From contig CM023540.1 of NCBI GenBank assembly GCA_013350335.1, positions 45,739,222 to 45,803,221 on the forward strand: a stretch of DNA of 64,000 nt, written 5' to 3'. Position numbers and translations under genes: made by a program. Source of the stretch: Chimonanthus salicifolius. Its lineage: Eukaryota; Streptophyta; Magnoliopsida; Laurales; Calycanthaceae. Below are positions 21,825 to 34,500 of the stretch, piece by piece (position 1 is the first letter of the stretch; each line of letters starts with the position of its first letter). Below the pieces are notes generated by a model, which did not search any database, had not been told where the DNA came from, and was given only the letters and a program-made list of their open reading frames with translations.

Positions 21825-24800
21825 TGTAATGACCCGACCCGGAGTAGCGGGTTAGTAGGGTGGGCAAAATTAATTTAGAAAATTACAATAGTTTAAATTA
21901 ATTTGTTAGTTTAATTCGATAATTTTATTTGGAGAAACACAATTGAATTAAAGGATTGAATAATAGATCCCCAATTTCACACATTTTCTCCTCAATGAAA
22001 ATTTACAATTTATCCCCTTCGAATTAAATTAAGGGAATGGAAAATAAATTATCAACTTGGACTTTTAAATTCCCCTAAGTTAGAATTTCAATTGGAAGTA
22101 TTCTATTTAAAATTTAAAATCAATAAATAGGTTCCAACTTTAATTAACTAAATTTAATAAATGATTGAGTAATTAATTTAAGGGAACTCGACCCTAAACT
22201 CGAGAGTCATTCTAAGTCATGTGGGCCTTTGGAACCCACACCTCTTCATTTCTGTTGAAAATGTTTCTCCACTCGAGCAGATAGATCTAAATCCAAATCC
22301 CTAAACTCTCGAAGAGAGAACCGTAAGACTCTCCTCCCTTCCGTCTCCTGCAGTAAAGCCCTAAATCTCGACGGAAATCTAAGGTTCCACCACTGCACCT
22401 TGTAAGTTTCCCAAATTTTGATCCTTTCCCAAACGGAAACCCTTATCTCCACCTAATCCCTTTTTCCGTTCATAAACTTTCCCCAAATCTAACTACCGAT
22501 CCCTTTCCCTTCTCGATTGGGACTCAAACCCTATATTTCCTTTTCCTAATCTCTCTCAGATTAGGCAGCCGATCTGATTTCCTATAAACCCTTGGCAAGA
22601 TCTCTTCGTTCTCTTCTTACTTCGTGTTCGAGTTTTTCAGCAACCCTTCAATCAAAATTCGCTTCGGTTGGTTGTTGCTTCTTTCCCCTTCAAAGATCAA
22701 ATTCCGGTTCGAACAGCAGAGTTCCGGACCACCGTGTGACCAGCTCCTTGTCGTCTTTGTTCCCAAATTACAACAAGTAACAGGTGTGTTCCTCCACTTT
22801 CCTATATGTTTTTCTTCTCCCATGGGCTTCTTCTTCTCTTCTCCCTGTTGTAAATATCGAACTAGTCAACCAGCCTGAAACTGTCAGTAATCGGGACTAA
22901 TCTTAGTCCCCTTGCTACCAGCTACCTTGCTCAATTTATATATCCCTGTTTTTCACATTTACCTGTGTGAATAGACCAAGAGAGACTAGCCAAACCATTG
23001 ATGTAGCTGGTGATATTTGGGACTGATTTTTCAGTCTTCAGATCGTTGTTTTTGGGGACTGATTGGGACTTTAAAACACAGTCAAAACTTAGGTGTTTTC
23101 CCTTGCTGTCCCACTATTCCAATTCAACCAATCCTGTGACTGTTTTGGTTAATCGACCCCTTTACACAGTACTTCTTGGTTTGGGTATTTTAAGGTGTGC
23201 CCATTACAATTCATAAATTCAGATTACTGTTTGTGAAGTATAATATTTTACTTAGTGATACCCAAAACAGTTTATGAATTCCAAATATATTTCGAGAGAC
23301 TTTTACTTTATTTTCTTCTTAGTTTTAAGTAAGACTATGTAGCTGTAAGACATTCTTAGTATCTGTAACAATCAAGCCAACCTTTTCTCAGCCAATCCAC
23401 TCTTAAGTTATTCTCTCCCTTCCATTATTTAAAATTTATTCATAACAGGCTGGATAATTAATTCAATTAATTAAGTACTCTCCATAGTTTTCTCCTTTAT
23501 TAATAAATGAGATCTTTGCAACAGGTGTGCCAGTAGACACAATTGAATAAAAGTTTACTGCTTGAAAGTTGCAATTATTGGTGACTTTTAGCCACCCAAT
23601 ACATGCAAGTGTACTGTTGATTTTATCAATTCATTGATCTCATTACTTTAAAGTATTATTAAATTATTTGATACAACTTATACCAGATTTGTTTAAATAA
23701 GCTATTTTACCTGAAAATAGCCCCTTTAATCTATCTGAACTTCAAGTTTTATTCTATTTTCTCATCCATTGGCGAAGATATTTCCATAAGACCCCTTAGT
23801 GTGGTTAAGCCATGTAGTATATGGACTTAACTTTCACCTTTAACATTGGACCCTAGTGTGACCTATAAGATTAAAGTTGGGACAACAACACACCTTACTT
23901 ATAATTAATGGAATTTTTCAAAGAGACTTAATAATTCTCAATTAATCATACTTGAAATATTCAAAACATTATTCGTAGCAAACCTTGGGCTTCAAGGCTA
24001 ATTATCACTTGGAAGCTATATGGGCTTCTCATTCGCACTACATAAACTTCTAGGTGAGGGAAATAATGCACTACATACCTTGTATTTATATGATATTTTA
24101 TTTTGATTGTGCAATGAAAAATATTGCATTGTGTTATATGTTCTGAATATAGCTGTTAGATCTAGAAAAGACTAGGTGTACTTTAATAATGGTGGTAATC
24201 CGGTGTTCACTCACAGTATTGTAGGGGAGATTTTTGGCTAAATATTCTATTGACCGTGATGAGACTTAGTTTGTCCGAATTGTGGAATCTAACTATTAAT
24301 GTCATTGAAAGATCCAATGATTTTATATTCGTAGATTGATGATTATTTGTATGGTATTATAGAATTTCAATCTTGTTGGTACATGTTTGAATGTTGGTTT
24401 ATATAATTCAAATCATTATGATGCTTAGACTATTGCTATGTTTATTTCAAGTTATATGTATGCTATGGCAAAGTGATATTCACTATGATGTTACTAAAAT
24501 TTATAATTTTGTAAACACAATATGATAATTGAGCATGTTTATTGGGATTGAGTATGACATTCTCATATTCATAGCATTGGGTATGAGGTGCGATCCATGA
24601 TTGTCATGAAGACCATGATGGTGGTAGCGTTGATAACCTCATTTTAAGTGGGAAGACCATTACGGTAGAAGAGATGTGATATCCGTGATAAGTCATGAGG
24701 GCTGTTATTTGGTGGTAGGTTGTGCTATCCTCACTTTAGGTGGGAAGGCCACTAAGGCGATGATGTGTTACCCTCGATTCGTCGGAAAGGCCACCAAATT

Positions 24801-25506
24801 TCAGTAGATGTGAATAATAGGTTGGAATATGACATTTTGCATTGAGCATTACATTTTTACAAAGGCATGAGCATGAAATAAATCGTTATTTATGTTTACT
24901 TACAATATCATGTGAGAAAGTAGGGATATCATATGCGATGTTTGTGTTATTGTTTTCTTCACTGGGCATGGAGCTCATCCCTTAACATTGTAGGCAATCC
25001 CTTGGACTTGGGTCTGAACGATAATCAAAACTGAGCTTAAAAGGCGAGGAGTTGATGAAGAATACTTGGAAAGGCATAGTTTATTGCAGAATTTAGCATT
25101 TAGATTATAAATTGGTTTTTATTTGATTTGAGACATTGAGGAATTTGTTCATTGGTTTATTTTTTTAGTTTGTGGAGACTTGGATAATAAATCCACATAT
25201 GGATTAAATTTGAGAACACTATAATTTGATTGATATAGGAATGTGAGTAAGTTGGTGCGTTTAGAAATCCTTTTGTGATTGATATTTTATCTCTCTAAAC
25301 TATATGGAATGATGAATAAAATGTTATGTCTTTAAGCAGGTTGTGGACGTGAGGAGTTTGGTAGCTTGTGAATATAGTTATGTTTGTTAGAAAGGAAAAA
25401 AAAATAGCCACGGATTTATGATGTAAGACCCATTTAGGGCAGCAGGTGATCTAAAATTGTGTAGTCAAATCACGCCCGTTTAGGTGTTGAAAGGTGGAGC
25501 ATGACA
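21825..25506 (-). mobile_element. 3.7-kb solo LTR, copy 2 (reverse)
   Basis: Starts TGTAATGACCCGACCC and ends GGAGCATGACA on the + strand. It is the reverse complement of copies 1 and 3 over most of its length. The target duplication is TGTTA (21820-21824) and TATTA (25507-25511), one transition apart. No coding domains. The strand given is only relative to the other copies. Confidence 0.82.
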
Positions 25507-26052
25507 TATTAGCCTTCATATTTGCAGCACCAACGATGAGGTCCTCTGGACAAGTGATGATTGGGGCACCTTATCAATCGCCTCTATCTTGAATCACCAC
25601 TTCACTAGTCTACCTGAACCTTCTTGGATTCAACTTGTGTGGTTCCCTGGATGTATCCCCAAGCATTCAATCTACTTGTGGTTCCTCTTCAACTCTGGCT
25701 TGAAGACCATGGATCGGCTGCACAATATTGGGCTGGTTGTCAATCCTATTGCTTCCTCTGTACTTGCAGCCATGAGACTTCCCAGCATCTCCTCTTTTGC
25801 AACCTTGTTCACTATGTGTGGGACCTCCTCATCTCCAAGTTCGGATACCATCATTCTTGCAATGCCTTGCTTGATGATCATGCCTCTCTTGCTCTAATTA
25901 AATCCAGTCGGATTCAATTGCTTGCAGTTAAGCTACTTCTTCTTGCGCTGATCTGGCACACTTTGATGGAAAGAAACGTGCGCTCCTTCATGAATTCCTT
26001 AGCTCGCCCTCAATGTTTAAAGGTCGGATTCTTTCTGACATCAGGAACATAA
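25507..26052 (+). pseudogene. LINE-1 zf-RVT domain, 3' part
   Basis: Continues the domain interrupted at 21824. The frame encodes SWIQLVWFPGCIPKHS, which is the usual W...P.C.PKHS core, followed by a Cys/His-rich stretch in the +1-shifted frame and ALIWHTLMERNVRSF near the end. The AT-rich tail to 26737 is LINE 3' UTR. Confidence 0.82.
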
Positions 26053-26732
26053 TTTTTTTTCTTGGCCTCAAATGATGATCTTCAACTTGTGTGCAGCTCC
26101 TTTGTTGCTTCTTGGAACTTGCCCCCTCCCATTCCTAACCCTCATCGTAGGCCATCAAACATCTCCCCTCCCACCCTGCAACAGCTTACTGAGACTCTCC
26201 TCTTTGGGATGCTTCCCCATAGCAACTCATTTATCTTTATTGCTCTTTACATTGGCCACTCCCCTAGTGACTTTGGTTTTTACACCAGCCCATTTTTGAG
26301 CAACTCCATCTCCAATATGCTGATTTTCTGCCAGAGACTCATCATTTTCCTCTAGCATAAGGGCCTGCCTATCCATCATTTGGAGTATCAATCCTGATAC
26401 GTTGCTCCCTCTCTCTCAGCAAAACTCTTGCACCTGGAACATCCGCACTCATGTCTCTGCTATCAAACATCTCTTGCTTAGCCTCCGATGCAACACTTCC
26501 TTCACTATGCCCCATCTTTTGAAGCTTCTCACCAACTGGGTTAGGGACAAGCCTCCTAATGTCACCTGCATATATGGTTTTTTCCGATTCTTTACTTAAC
26601 TACCTAGCGCGGGTTGTGTACTCATCTTTTCTTTTGTTTTTTTTTTATCTCAGCCCTTGGCGCATGCCCTGCTATGGGCTCCATCTTTTGTAACTGTTTG
26701 GGGATTTTTTGAATGATATTTACCCATACGTT

Positions 26733-26736
<4 letters not shown>

Positions 26737-26768
<32 letters not shown>
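26737..26768. repeat. (TA)n tail/microsatellite
   Basis: About 16 TA units at the 3' end of LINE-1; probably grew from the LINE tail. Confidence 0.85.
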
Positions 26769-26769
<1 letters not shown>

Positions 26770-26771
<2 letters not shown>

Positions 26772-28340
26772 AACTATTATAATAGTTTAAAAGAACTCTT
26801 CATAAAAACTCATAATATGTTTAAATGAAGTCTTAGTTAAATGGGCATTTTTTTTTTCTAAGTGGTCGTTAACTAAGGTAAGGAATTCTACCAAAATTGT
26901 ATTTTTCGGACAATCTACAATTTCACAACCTAAACTAAGAACTTGTATGCATTTCAATCGATAGTTATGAATGACACATTTTAAGTATTAGTTGGTACGT
27001 GATTGTATCAATCCTGCGTGATTGTAAAGTCTATTTATCCTATAAACTTAAAAAGTAAATTTTATGTATGAATTTAAAATAAATTGATCCTATTAAAATT
27101 GTATAATCACTTTATTTAAATAGAATAAAATAGAAGAGTAAAGTGAATTTTTTGTCAACTATATATGTTCTTTAATCAAATCACATAAATACTGATATTT
27201 TAATAACATTTATTTTATATAATCATCATAATTAAATTAAGTTTAAAAACATATTCACTCAACTGTATCATATTAATACTTTTTAATAATTATTTTATTT
27301 TGATTTATTTTTAAGCTCAAACACCTCTCATAAACTGAGCGTTTTAAAAAAAAAATCATCCGTGAACTAAGGCATGAGGAATATCATTTGATGAATACCT
27401 CCTAATCAAAGGGAATTCAAATATGTCGACGGAGAGATTAAAGTATCCTTTCCATACCAAACGGGGTATCCGAACGCAGCTTGTTGTAGTACTTGCAGAT
27501 TAACACCTTAAGTTGAATATTCACACCTAAATCTTTTTAGTTGCATATTTAACTAAAAAACCTTTTTTTAAGGACTCTCACCTCAGCTAAATTCTTTATT
27601 TTTAAAGAATATTCAATAAAAATCTCAAAATATTGTAGTAAGTGGTTGAGACATAAAACTTCAGAATTGATGCGGTAACTCTAATGAAGGGCTACTCTCC
27701 GTGAAATATGTACATAATAAGGGCTCACCACTTAACCCAACATATGTGTAGGAAGGTGTGCACATACTCTGAAGAATTAATCGGATGAGACATCTGAATA
27801 CTTCTAATCATAAATAAATATTCGAGAGAATGAAATACACTTGACTTTTCGAAAAGATAATTTTAACAACAATTCATGGTATGATGACAGAGAATTAAAA
27901 GAGTGGTGGTAGTACCACATATGTTATATTAATTTTGAGAGTGCTCAAATCAAAAAGCTTTTTAATCAATAAATTATGAAACAATAATTTAGATGATACT
28001 ACATTCTGCAACTACTGTTCACTTGTCATTACAAGCACGACTCAACTCAAATAAGAAAAATATATTTTTTCTCCTAAAAAAATCATTATATTTCCTTATA
28101 TGGTCACTGACAGACTATAAAAAAATCAAAATATATCTCATTTAATCGATTTATTCCTTTTTAATTAATTTTTTAAAAATATTTTCTCGAACTGTCTATA
28201 CTCTTCCAAGTTTGAAATTTAAAATTTTCTCATGAGGACAAGAGTGCGGGTCACTTGTTTTCTATGTGCTAACATCATCGAAATCGTCATTATTATTATT
28301 TTAAATAGCCTGACTGGCGGGTATATTTTCATGGTCGGCA
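26770..28340. other. Intergenic/upstream region of Rab7 gene
   Basis: AT-rich with no open frame or mobile-element hallmark that I can support. The proximal part probably includes the Rab7 promoter. Confidence 0.4.
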
Positions 28341-28366
28341 AGATCACGCCATTCGTTCTTCAAATT

Positions 28367-28381
28367 TATATATATATATAA
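28367..28381 (+). promoter_or_regulatory. TATA-like element of Rab7 gene
   Basis: TTATATATATATATAA lies about 100 bp before the Rab7 ATG. The intervening leader is strongly purine-rich (GAAA/GGAAAGAGG). Position fits a TATA box with a short 5' UTR, but a simple TA repeat cannot be excluded. Confidence 0.5.
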
Positions 28382-28476
28382 ACGTTACAGGAAAGAAAAA
28401 AATAAAAGAGGAAAAGGTCAAAGAGGAAAGAGGAAAAAGAGAAGAACCCTGTCTTTGAAATTCCAATCTTTCCGCC

Positions 28477-28529
28477 ATGGCCACGAGAAGAAGAACTTTG
28501 ATCAAAGTCATCGTTCTTGGTGACAGCGG
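28477..28529 (+). CDS. RABG3: Rab7 exon 1
   Basis: Encodes [17 protein letters not shown] plus two bases of the next Gly; donor GTGAAT at 28530. Confidence 0.97.
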
Positions 28530-31500
28530 GTGAATGCTGAATTCCCATCCCCTCATTGTCCCTTTCTTTTTCTTTGATTTTTTTCCCCTTTCTTGCAATT
28601 GTAGTTTCTGGGTCTTTTATGTTCTCTCTTACAATGGTACTCTCTGGGTCTTTTGATTTGTGCCTTGTTTTCCTTTCTTCTCACCGTTTTCTTTCTCTGC
28701 CAGGGTTGGGAAGACGTGTTTGATGAATCAGTATCCTATACATCAACTGTTGGTTCTGTACGATCCCTTTCTTTGGTTCTGTTGTTGCTCTTTTTTTTTT
28801 TTTTGTGATTGATGTGGGTTTCACAATGCTGTTGAATTTGGTTGGAATTTGTAGCTATTTGTGTTCAATTATATGATTTAATTGGCCAGGTGTTTGTTTG
28901 GGTTTATGCATTGTACATTAATGGCTCTCTTGATATGATGTAATCCCTTTTCTTTGTCTCTGCTGCTTGACCGTAGTCTTTAGAATTCTGTTGGAATAGA
29001 CCAGATTTAAAATCTACTTGTTTTCTGATATATTGATTCAATTGGCTGGTTGCTTCTTTTGGTTTTCTACTACCCTCAAAATTGACTGGAGGCTGAAGCA
29101 ATTTGTGTTTACTTATTGATCAGTAAATCTAAGAAAGAGCTCAGTCTGCAATCATTCCCGAGTGTTCAACATATATGTTGGGCTTATGCAACGATCAGTC
29201 TAAACTGCAATAACATTCAACCTTCTGAATTCAAAACTGGCCTAGTAGCAACGAGACAAATATCTGATGGGGCCTACTTTGGACAGTATGTTAGACCGTA
29301 TAATACCTTATCCATCTATCCGTTTGTCCATGTTAGAGGATGGGGCCAATTTTCTGGCATAATGGGTCAAACAACTCAATTGTAAATGCTCAATCATTTG
29401 CTAAATCTCTCCGTTATTGATTCAATTGGCCAGGTGTTTATTTTGGAACCCACATCTTGGTTCCTAAACTGGATCTGATACTTGTGCTATGGCACTTTAA
29501 TAATTTGATGTATTTGTGATGAGCCCAACTCGAGAGAAACCCGACAAGTTTAGTGCTTCGGCACAACTCTCTCAAGATATGTTACTGCTACAGTAACAAA
29601 AAACTCATGCACATACACTTGCCTGAAACCACCCACGTTGAAGCTTTCTTTGATTTGTGTATACTTTGTGCTACACCTCACCTTGCCTGCATGTCTTTGC
29701 AAACATCAATTAATACCAGCAAGATGCTACACGCCCATGGAATAAGATAAAAGAGAGAGAAACGAATATAACATCACTGTGCTGTCTTTCTAAACACTTT
29801 CAGTTGAATTGTTTTTTTACGGTATTACAATGGGATATATATAAAAATACCTAACACAGATCTGATTAATCAAGACAGAAACAATTCTAAATAAAAAGCC
29901 TAGAAAATCTACGAAGAAATCGACACCACTGATCTAATGTGACTCAACCAGGGAAACTACTAAAAAACTGGATTTAAAAAAAAAAAATCTTCCACCTAAG
30001 CCACCGGCTCTAAGATTGCTTTATATATTATTTCTAGTTTTTAACACTCCCCCTCATCGATGAATCATCTACCTTGTTGCAACATTTCGGTAGCCCCTTT
30101 CACCTCTGGTTGCCTTCACCAGGATTTGAATACGGGACTTACAACCCATTCTGATACCAATTGTTAGGGACCTGACCAATATTTATCTATGTCTATACAT
30201 TATGATTTAGTGGTTTTTTTATTGGATTTTTTAGTTATTAACAAGAAAGAATATTGTTAAGAGATTAGAAAGTACAAAATCAAGTGGTATAAGAGATTTA
30301 TACCAACACCACCATAATACCAATAGTTGCAAAAACTGGAAAAGCAATATAATGCCACATCTCCAGTATAGACTAACAACTCCATTACAAAACGAAGGCA
30401 GACAAAAAGATGACAAAAAACCAATTACAAGAAGTCCCCAAGAGCGTAGTCTCTATCCATTCTTTCTTTGGCCAAGAAATCTGCAACCCTATTTTTTGAA
30501 TTCCTAACATGGTTGAAAAACCGTCTCTGAGCAAAATTCTTGGATCTCTCTTACCAATGATATCAGTCTCCAGGGAGGCCTCATCCACCAGTCCACTTAA
30601 TACCATTCATTGAATTTCCTTCTATTACTAGCTCACCTAGACCATGCTTAGCCCAAAGAGTCAGAGCTCTTCTTATACTTAAAAGTTAAAACTTCTGCCT
30701 CACTAGAATCCCTTATACCAACCGATTCTGAAAAATAGAATAGCATCTCTCTCTTCTTGTTATGCATTGTGCTCCCTATCCCTGTTGGACCAGACTTACC
30801 TCTAGCCACTTTGTCTGCATTAAATTTGAAGCAATCCTCTAAGGAGAAGACCAAACTTCTCACACCTTTATTTTCCCATTGCCTCCCTTAATGCAACCTT
30901 CCCAAGATAAATAGAAATTAGTTAATGACAATTTCTTAATTTCTTATGCTAATTGATAAGAACAACAAAGCCTAATGCATGCACAAAAACCTCCTCTACC
31001 CTGCTTACTTTATTGTCAAATAACCTAGAATTCCCCTCCTTCTAAATGGACCACAAAATTGCTGCTAAGATAAAATCCTAGGCAAACTTTTTCTCACATG
31101 TATAAGGGCTAAAGCACCATTCCATAACACTCAAGAGAGAGTTATTAAACACATACGGGCATCCCATTTAGCCTACAAACTAGACCAAAGTTCTATTGCA
31201 ACCTCATAACCGCAAAAATGCTGATCAACGTTCTCCACCAGATGCCCATAAAGGACATAGGACGTATCAACTTCTTTTGGAATGATACCCCTCTGCCTTA
31301 GACCACCACCTTGTTAAGACCTTGTACCTCATTGCATACCAAGAGCAAACTTGCACACTTTGAGGAGCCAAACCCTTCAAGGCAAGAAGCCAAGGGGTTT
31401 AACACCGTTCCCTGATACCAGATCTTCCCTAATACTTGCCTTAAGTATGAAAATGTGTGAGGTATCATATGTCTAGGTTCACTCATTATCCTCATCTATT

Positions 31501-34500
31501 AAAATAGGCCAGTCTCCAAGGAACGCCTTTAACTTCTCAAAATCCTTTAGTAACACCCTATACTCCCTCCTAAATGGAACTAACCAAGCCACTCTCCTCC
31601 CATAATCTTGCAGTGGTCCTGTACTTTAGCATTCTTATTCCTTGCCACTCTAGGAAGTTGAGGATAAACTAATTGAAGGTCCCCATCCCCGATTCATAAA
31701 TCATCCCGAAATAAAACTCTCATCTCCTTTTCCAATTAGTAGTCTAAGCTCATCTTGGAAAACTCTCCACCCTCCCATTGCCCCACCAATCCTACAAAAA
31801 AGCAAGAACAACTGCTGAACCATCCTTAGCAGCCTTCTCCCCAAAATCTATCCCTTCTCATCCCCCATCCCATACCTAGCCATTAGAACCCTTATTTATA
31901 AGGGGCCTCCCTTTCTCTACGAAAAGCCAAAGCCATTTACACAATAAAACATGATTTCTATCCCTTAACGGAATAATTACTTAACCCCCCTTCTTTCTTA
32001 GGTTTGAACACCTCAGACCACTTAACTAAATGATTTTTCTTTTTATTTGCTTTACCACCCCATAGGAAATCATGGAGACTATTTTTTTTATATATCTATG
32101 TGCTCATGCATGTATTATAGATGAATATATGTTTTAGTATAAAAAATGATGCAGATGAACTTGCATTTTGTTACTGACGTATGGGTCTTCCATGTGCATG
32201 AGGTACGAACCCTATTATCAGCCATCATCTCTTTACAAGGTTGTAGACCTCACTCACCCCATTACCGAGAATAATTGATCTTTGATGTGTCTTCATTGTG
32301 CTATGGTAGAGACAACCATCTGATCCCCTCCTCCCCCCTCTCCAAATGCACAAAACATGTACCATGTATATAGAAGAGTTCAGCAACACACTCCATAAAG
32401 TGCTTTTATGGTGAGAGGTCCATCTGGAGCTTACCTACGATGATGGAGTTGGATGGGCTGAGATCTATGTCTATATATAGTGCTTATACTAGTTGCTTGA
32501 ATCGTGGATCGGATTTACTTTGGATTGAATTTTGGTTCATGATCCACAGTGTCTCGGTTCATGATCCATAGTGACTTTGGATCATGATCCACTTGGCTTA
32601 AAATCATGATCCACTGTTATTGCGAATCATATCTTGGATCCAAAGCATTATTGATCCACTTTTCATTATGAATTAATCAAGTTTTTTTAAAAGAAAATTG
32701 ATGATTATTACTTAAGATTTTATGATCTAAATCAAGATTTCATATATTGATCACTACTTTCTAAGAAATGAACATTTTGGTTTTAATTTTTGATAAAAAA
32801 ATATATATCTATTATTGCAACATTTTATATGCTCTACAATACAAAAACTAATTAAACCGATGAATGCATCTTTTCTATAAAAAAAATTAATATACCATTT
32901 TGTAGGATATATAATGTTACGTGTTTTATTTTGTTTATGATAAACCGTAACGATAGGTTTAATATTTTGATTTTTGACTCATATTTTGAATACTTTGATC
33001 ATTTTGGAATGTAAGGTCTACTTTTGTTTTCAATATTTTGTGGCTAATTCTTTTAGCCCAGAGTAATATTAATAAATTTGGACTTGAACAAAAGTTATAA
33101 GATGACAGTATCTTCATTTTACTAATACAAACAACTTTTGTTTTTGTTTGATATTTCTTATAAAATGGAAAAATAAATTAAATTTAAAGAAATTACAAAT
33201 ATGCAATAAGATCTAATATGTAAATCATAGTTTTGAATTAATTGAACAAAGCGATCCAAGATATACAAACCAAGCAATCCATGGTTATTGTACTCGACAA
33301 TCCAAAAAGCGAATCATCTCATCCTACCCCTTGTGAAGCATGCTCATTATAAAGGTGGGATTCATGATCCACGTACCACGAACTACAATGTAATGATCCA
33401 TGTAACCTTAGCTTATAAAGAATTAATTTCATTGGATGACTCCAACCATGGGATTGAAGTTGATATAATTGTATCCTTATCAATCGTTGATTTTTGTGTC
33501 CTTTAGAACCATGGTTACAATCATTCAATTACGTTGACTTTCTATAAATACTATATATCCACATATATCTTTCAAACCCATCCAACCCCATGACCATAGG
33601 TGGGCTCCACATGGATCTCTCTCTTATTGTGAGAGTACTTTATGGGTATATAACTGAACATTATATATGATACTAATGGACATGGTGTTTTGGTGGTGAA
33701 AGAGGTCAGGTTTTAAACTTGTTGCATGTTAATTTGATTAAAGCTTTGGGTTTAACTATGAATGTGATGTTACATTTGAGCCTTCTTTGATTTGGAGACA
33801 ATGGGTTATGTAGATGTTTCCATTTTATCTACAAATTTGAGGTTCTTTTTAACTAGTTATTTAGATATGTAAACAAGAGGTTTAGCCATCAGTACAAAGC
33901 TACCATTGGTGCCGACTTTGTGACAAAGGAACTTCAAATTGATGACCGGCTTGTGACATTGCAAGTGAGTTCTAACATTGAAACTCTTAATTATACCCTT
34001 CTTTTTATCAACTCTAAAAGAATCTTAAATGTTCTTGATTATAGGTTTGGGACACGGCAGGGCAAGAAAGATTCCAAAGTTTGGGTGTTGCATTTTATAG
34101 AGGGGCAGATTGTTGCGTTCTTGTCTATGATGTTAATGTGCTTAGGTCATTTGATACTCTTGACAATTGGCATGAGGAGTTTCTCAAACAAGTAAATTCT
34201 CTCTCTCTCTCTTTGATCTTTATAGAGACAAACTTACCTTGTATCTGGTTTAAAGAAATGTGTGAGTTTTGTATGGTATGTGACTATGAGTTACTATTCC
34301 ACTCTTCTATATATTTTGTTGTGCCTATTGACATTTGTCATGTATGTGGATTAGAATTTTAAAACTGGTTGGGATAAGATTTTTTCTACATTTCAAAAGA
34401 AAAAAAGAGAAGATTTTTTTATTCCTCTAGGAAAACAGATCTTATTTTTTTCCAAGAACTTATAGCATCTCAAGTGCTTTCTGTGTTAAGGTTGTGTACT

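Larger units (their letters stand above)
17213..26737 (+). mobile_element. Degenerate L1-type LINE (LINE-1), split
   Basis: In order: an ORF1 remnant with a DUF4283-like domain, endonuclease, reverse transcriptase and a zinc-binding RT-associated (zf-RVT) domain. The last is split by a 3.7-kb solo LTR (21825-25506). The 3' UTR ends in a (TA)n tail at 26737. Many stops and frameshifts make it inactive. The 5' boundary is approximate because of the tandem duplication at 16565-17468. No target duplication was found. Confidence 0.85.

Noticed and set aside
26737..26768. (TA)n as a promoter element
   Set aside because: It directly follows the LINE-1 3' UTR and is best explained as the LINE tail.
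30150..30163. Complete LTR retrotransposon in intron 2
   Set aside because: Only the LTR/primer-site junction is visible; no second LTR, target duplication or coding part could be found.
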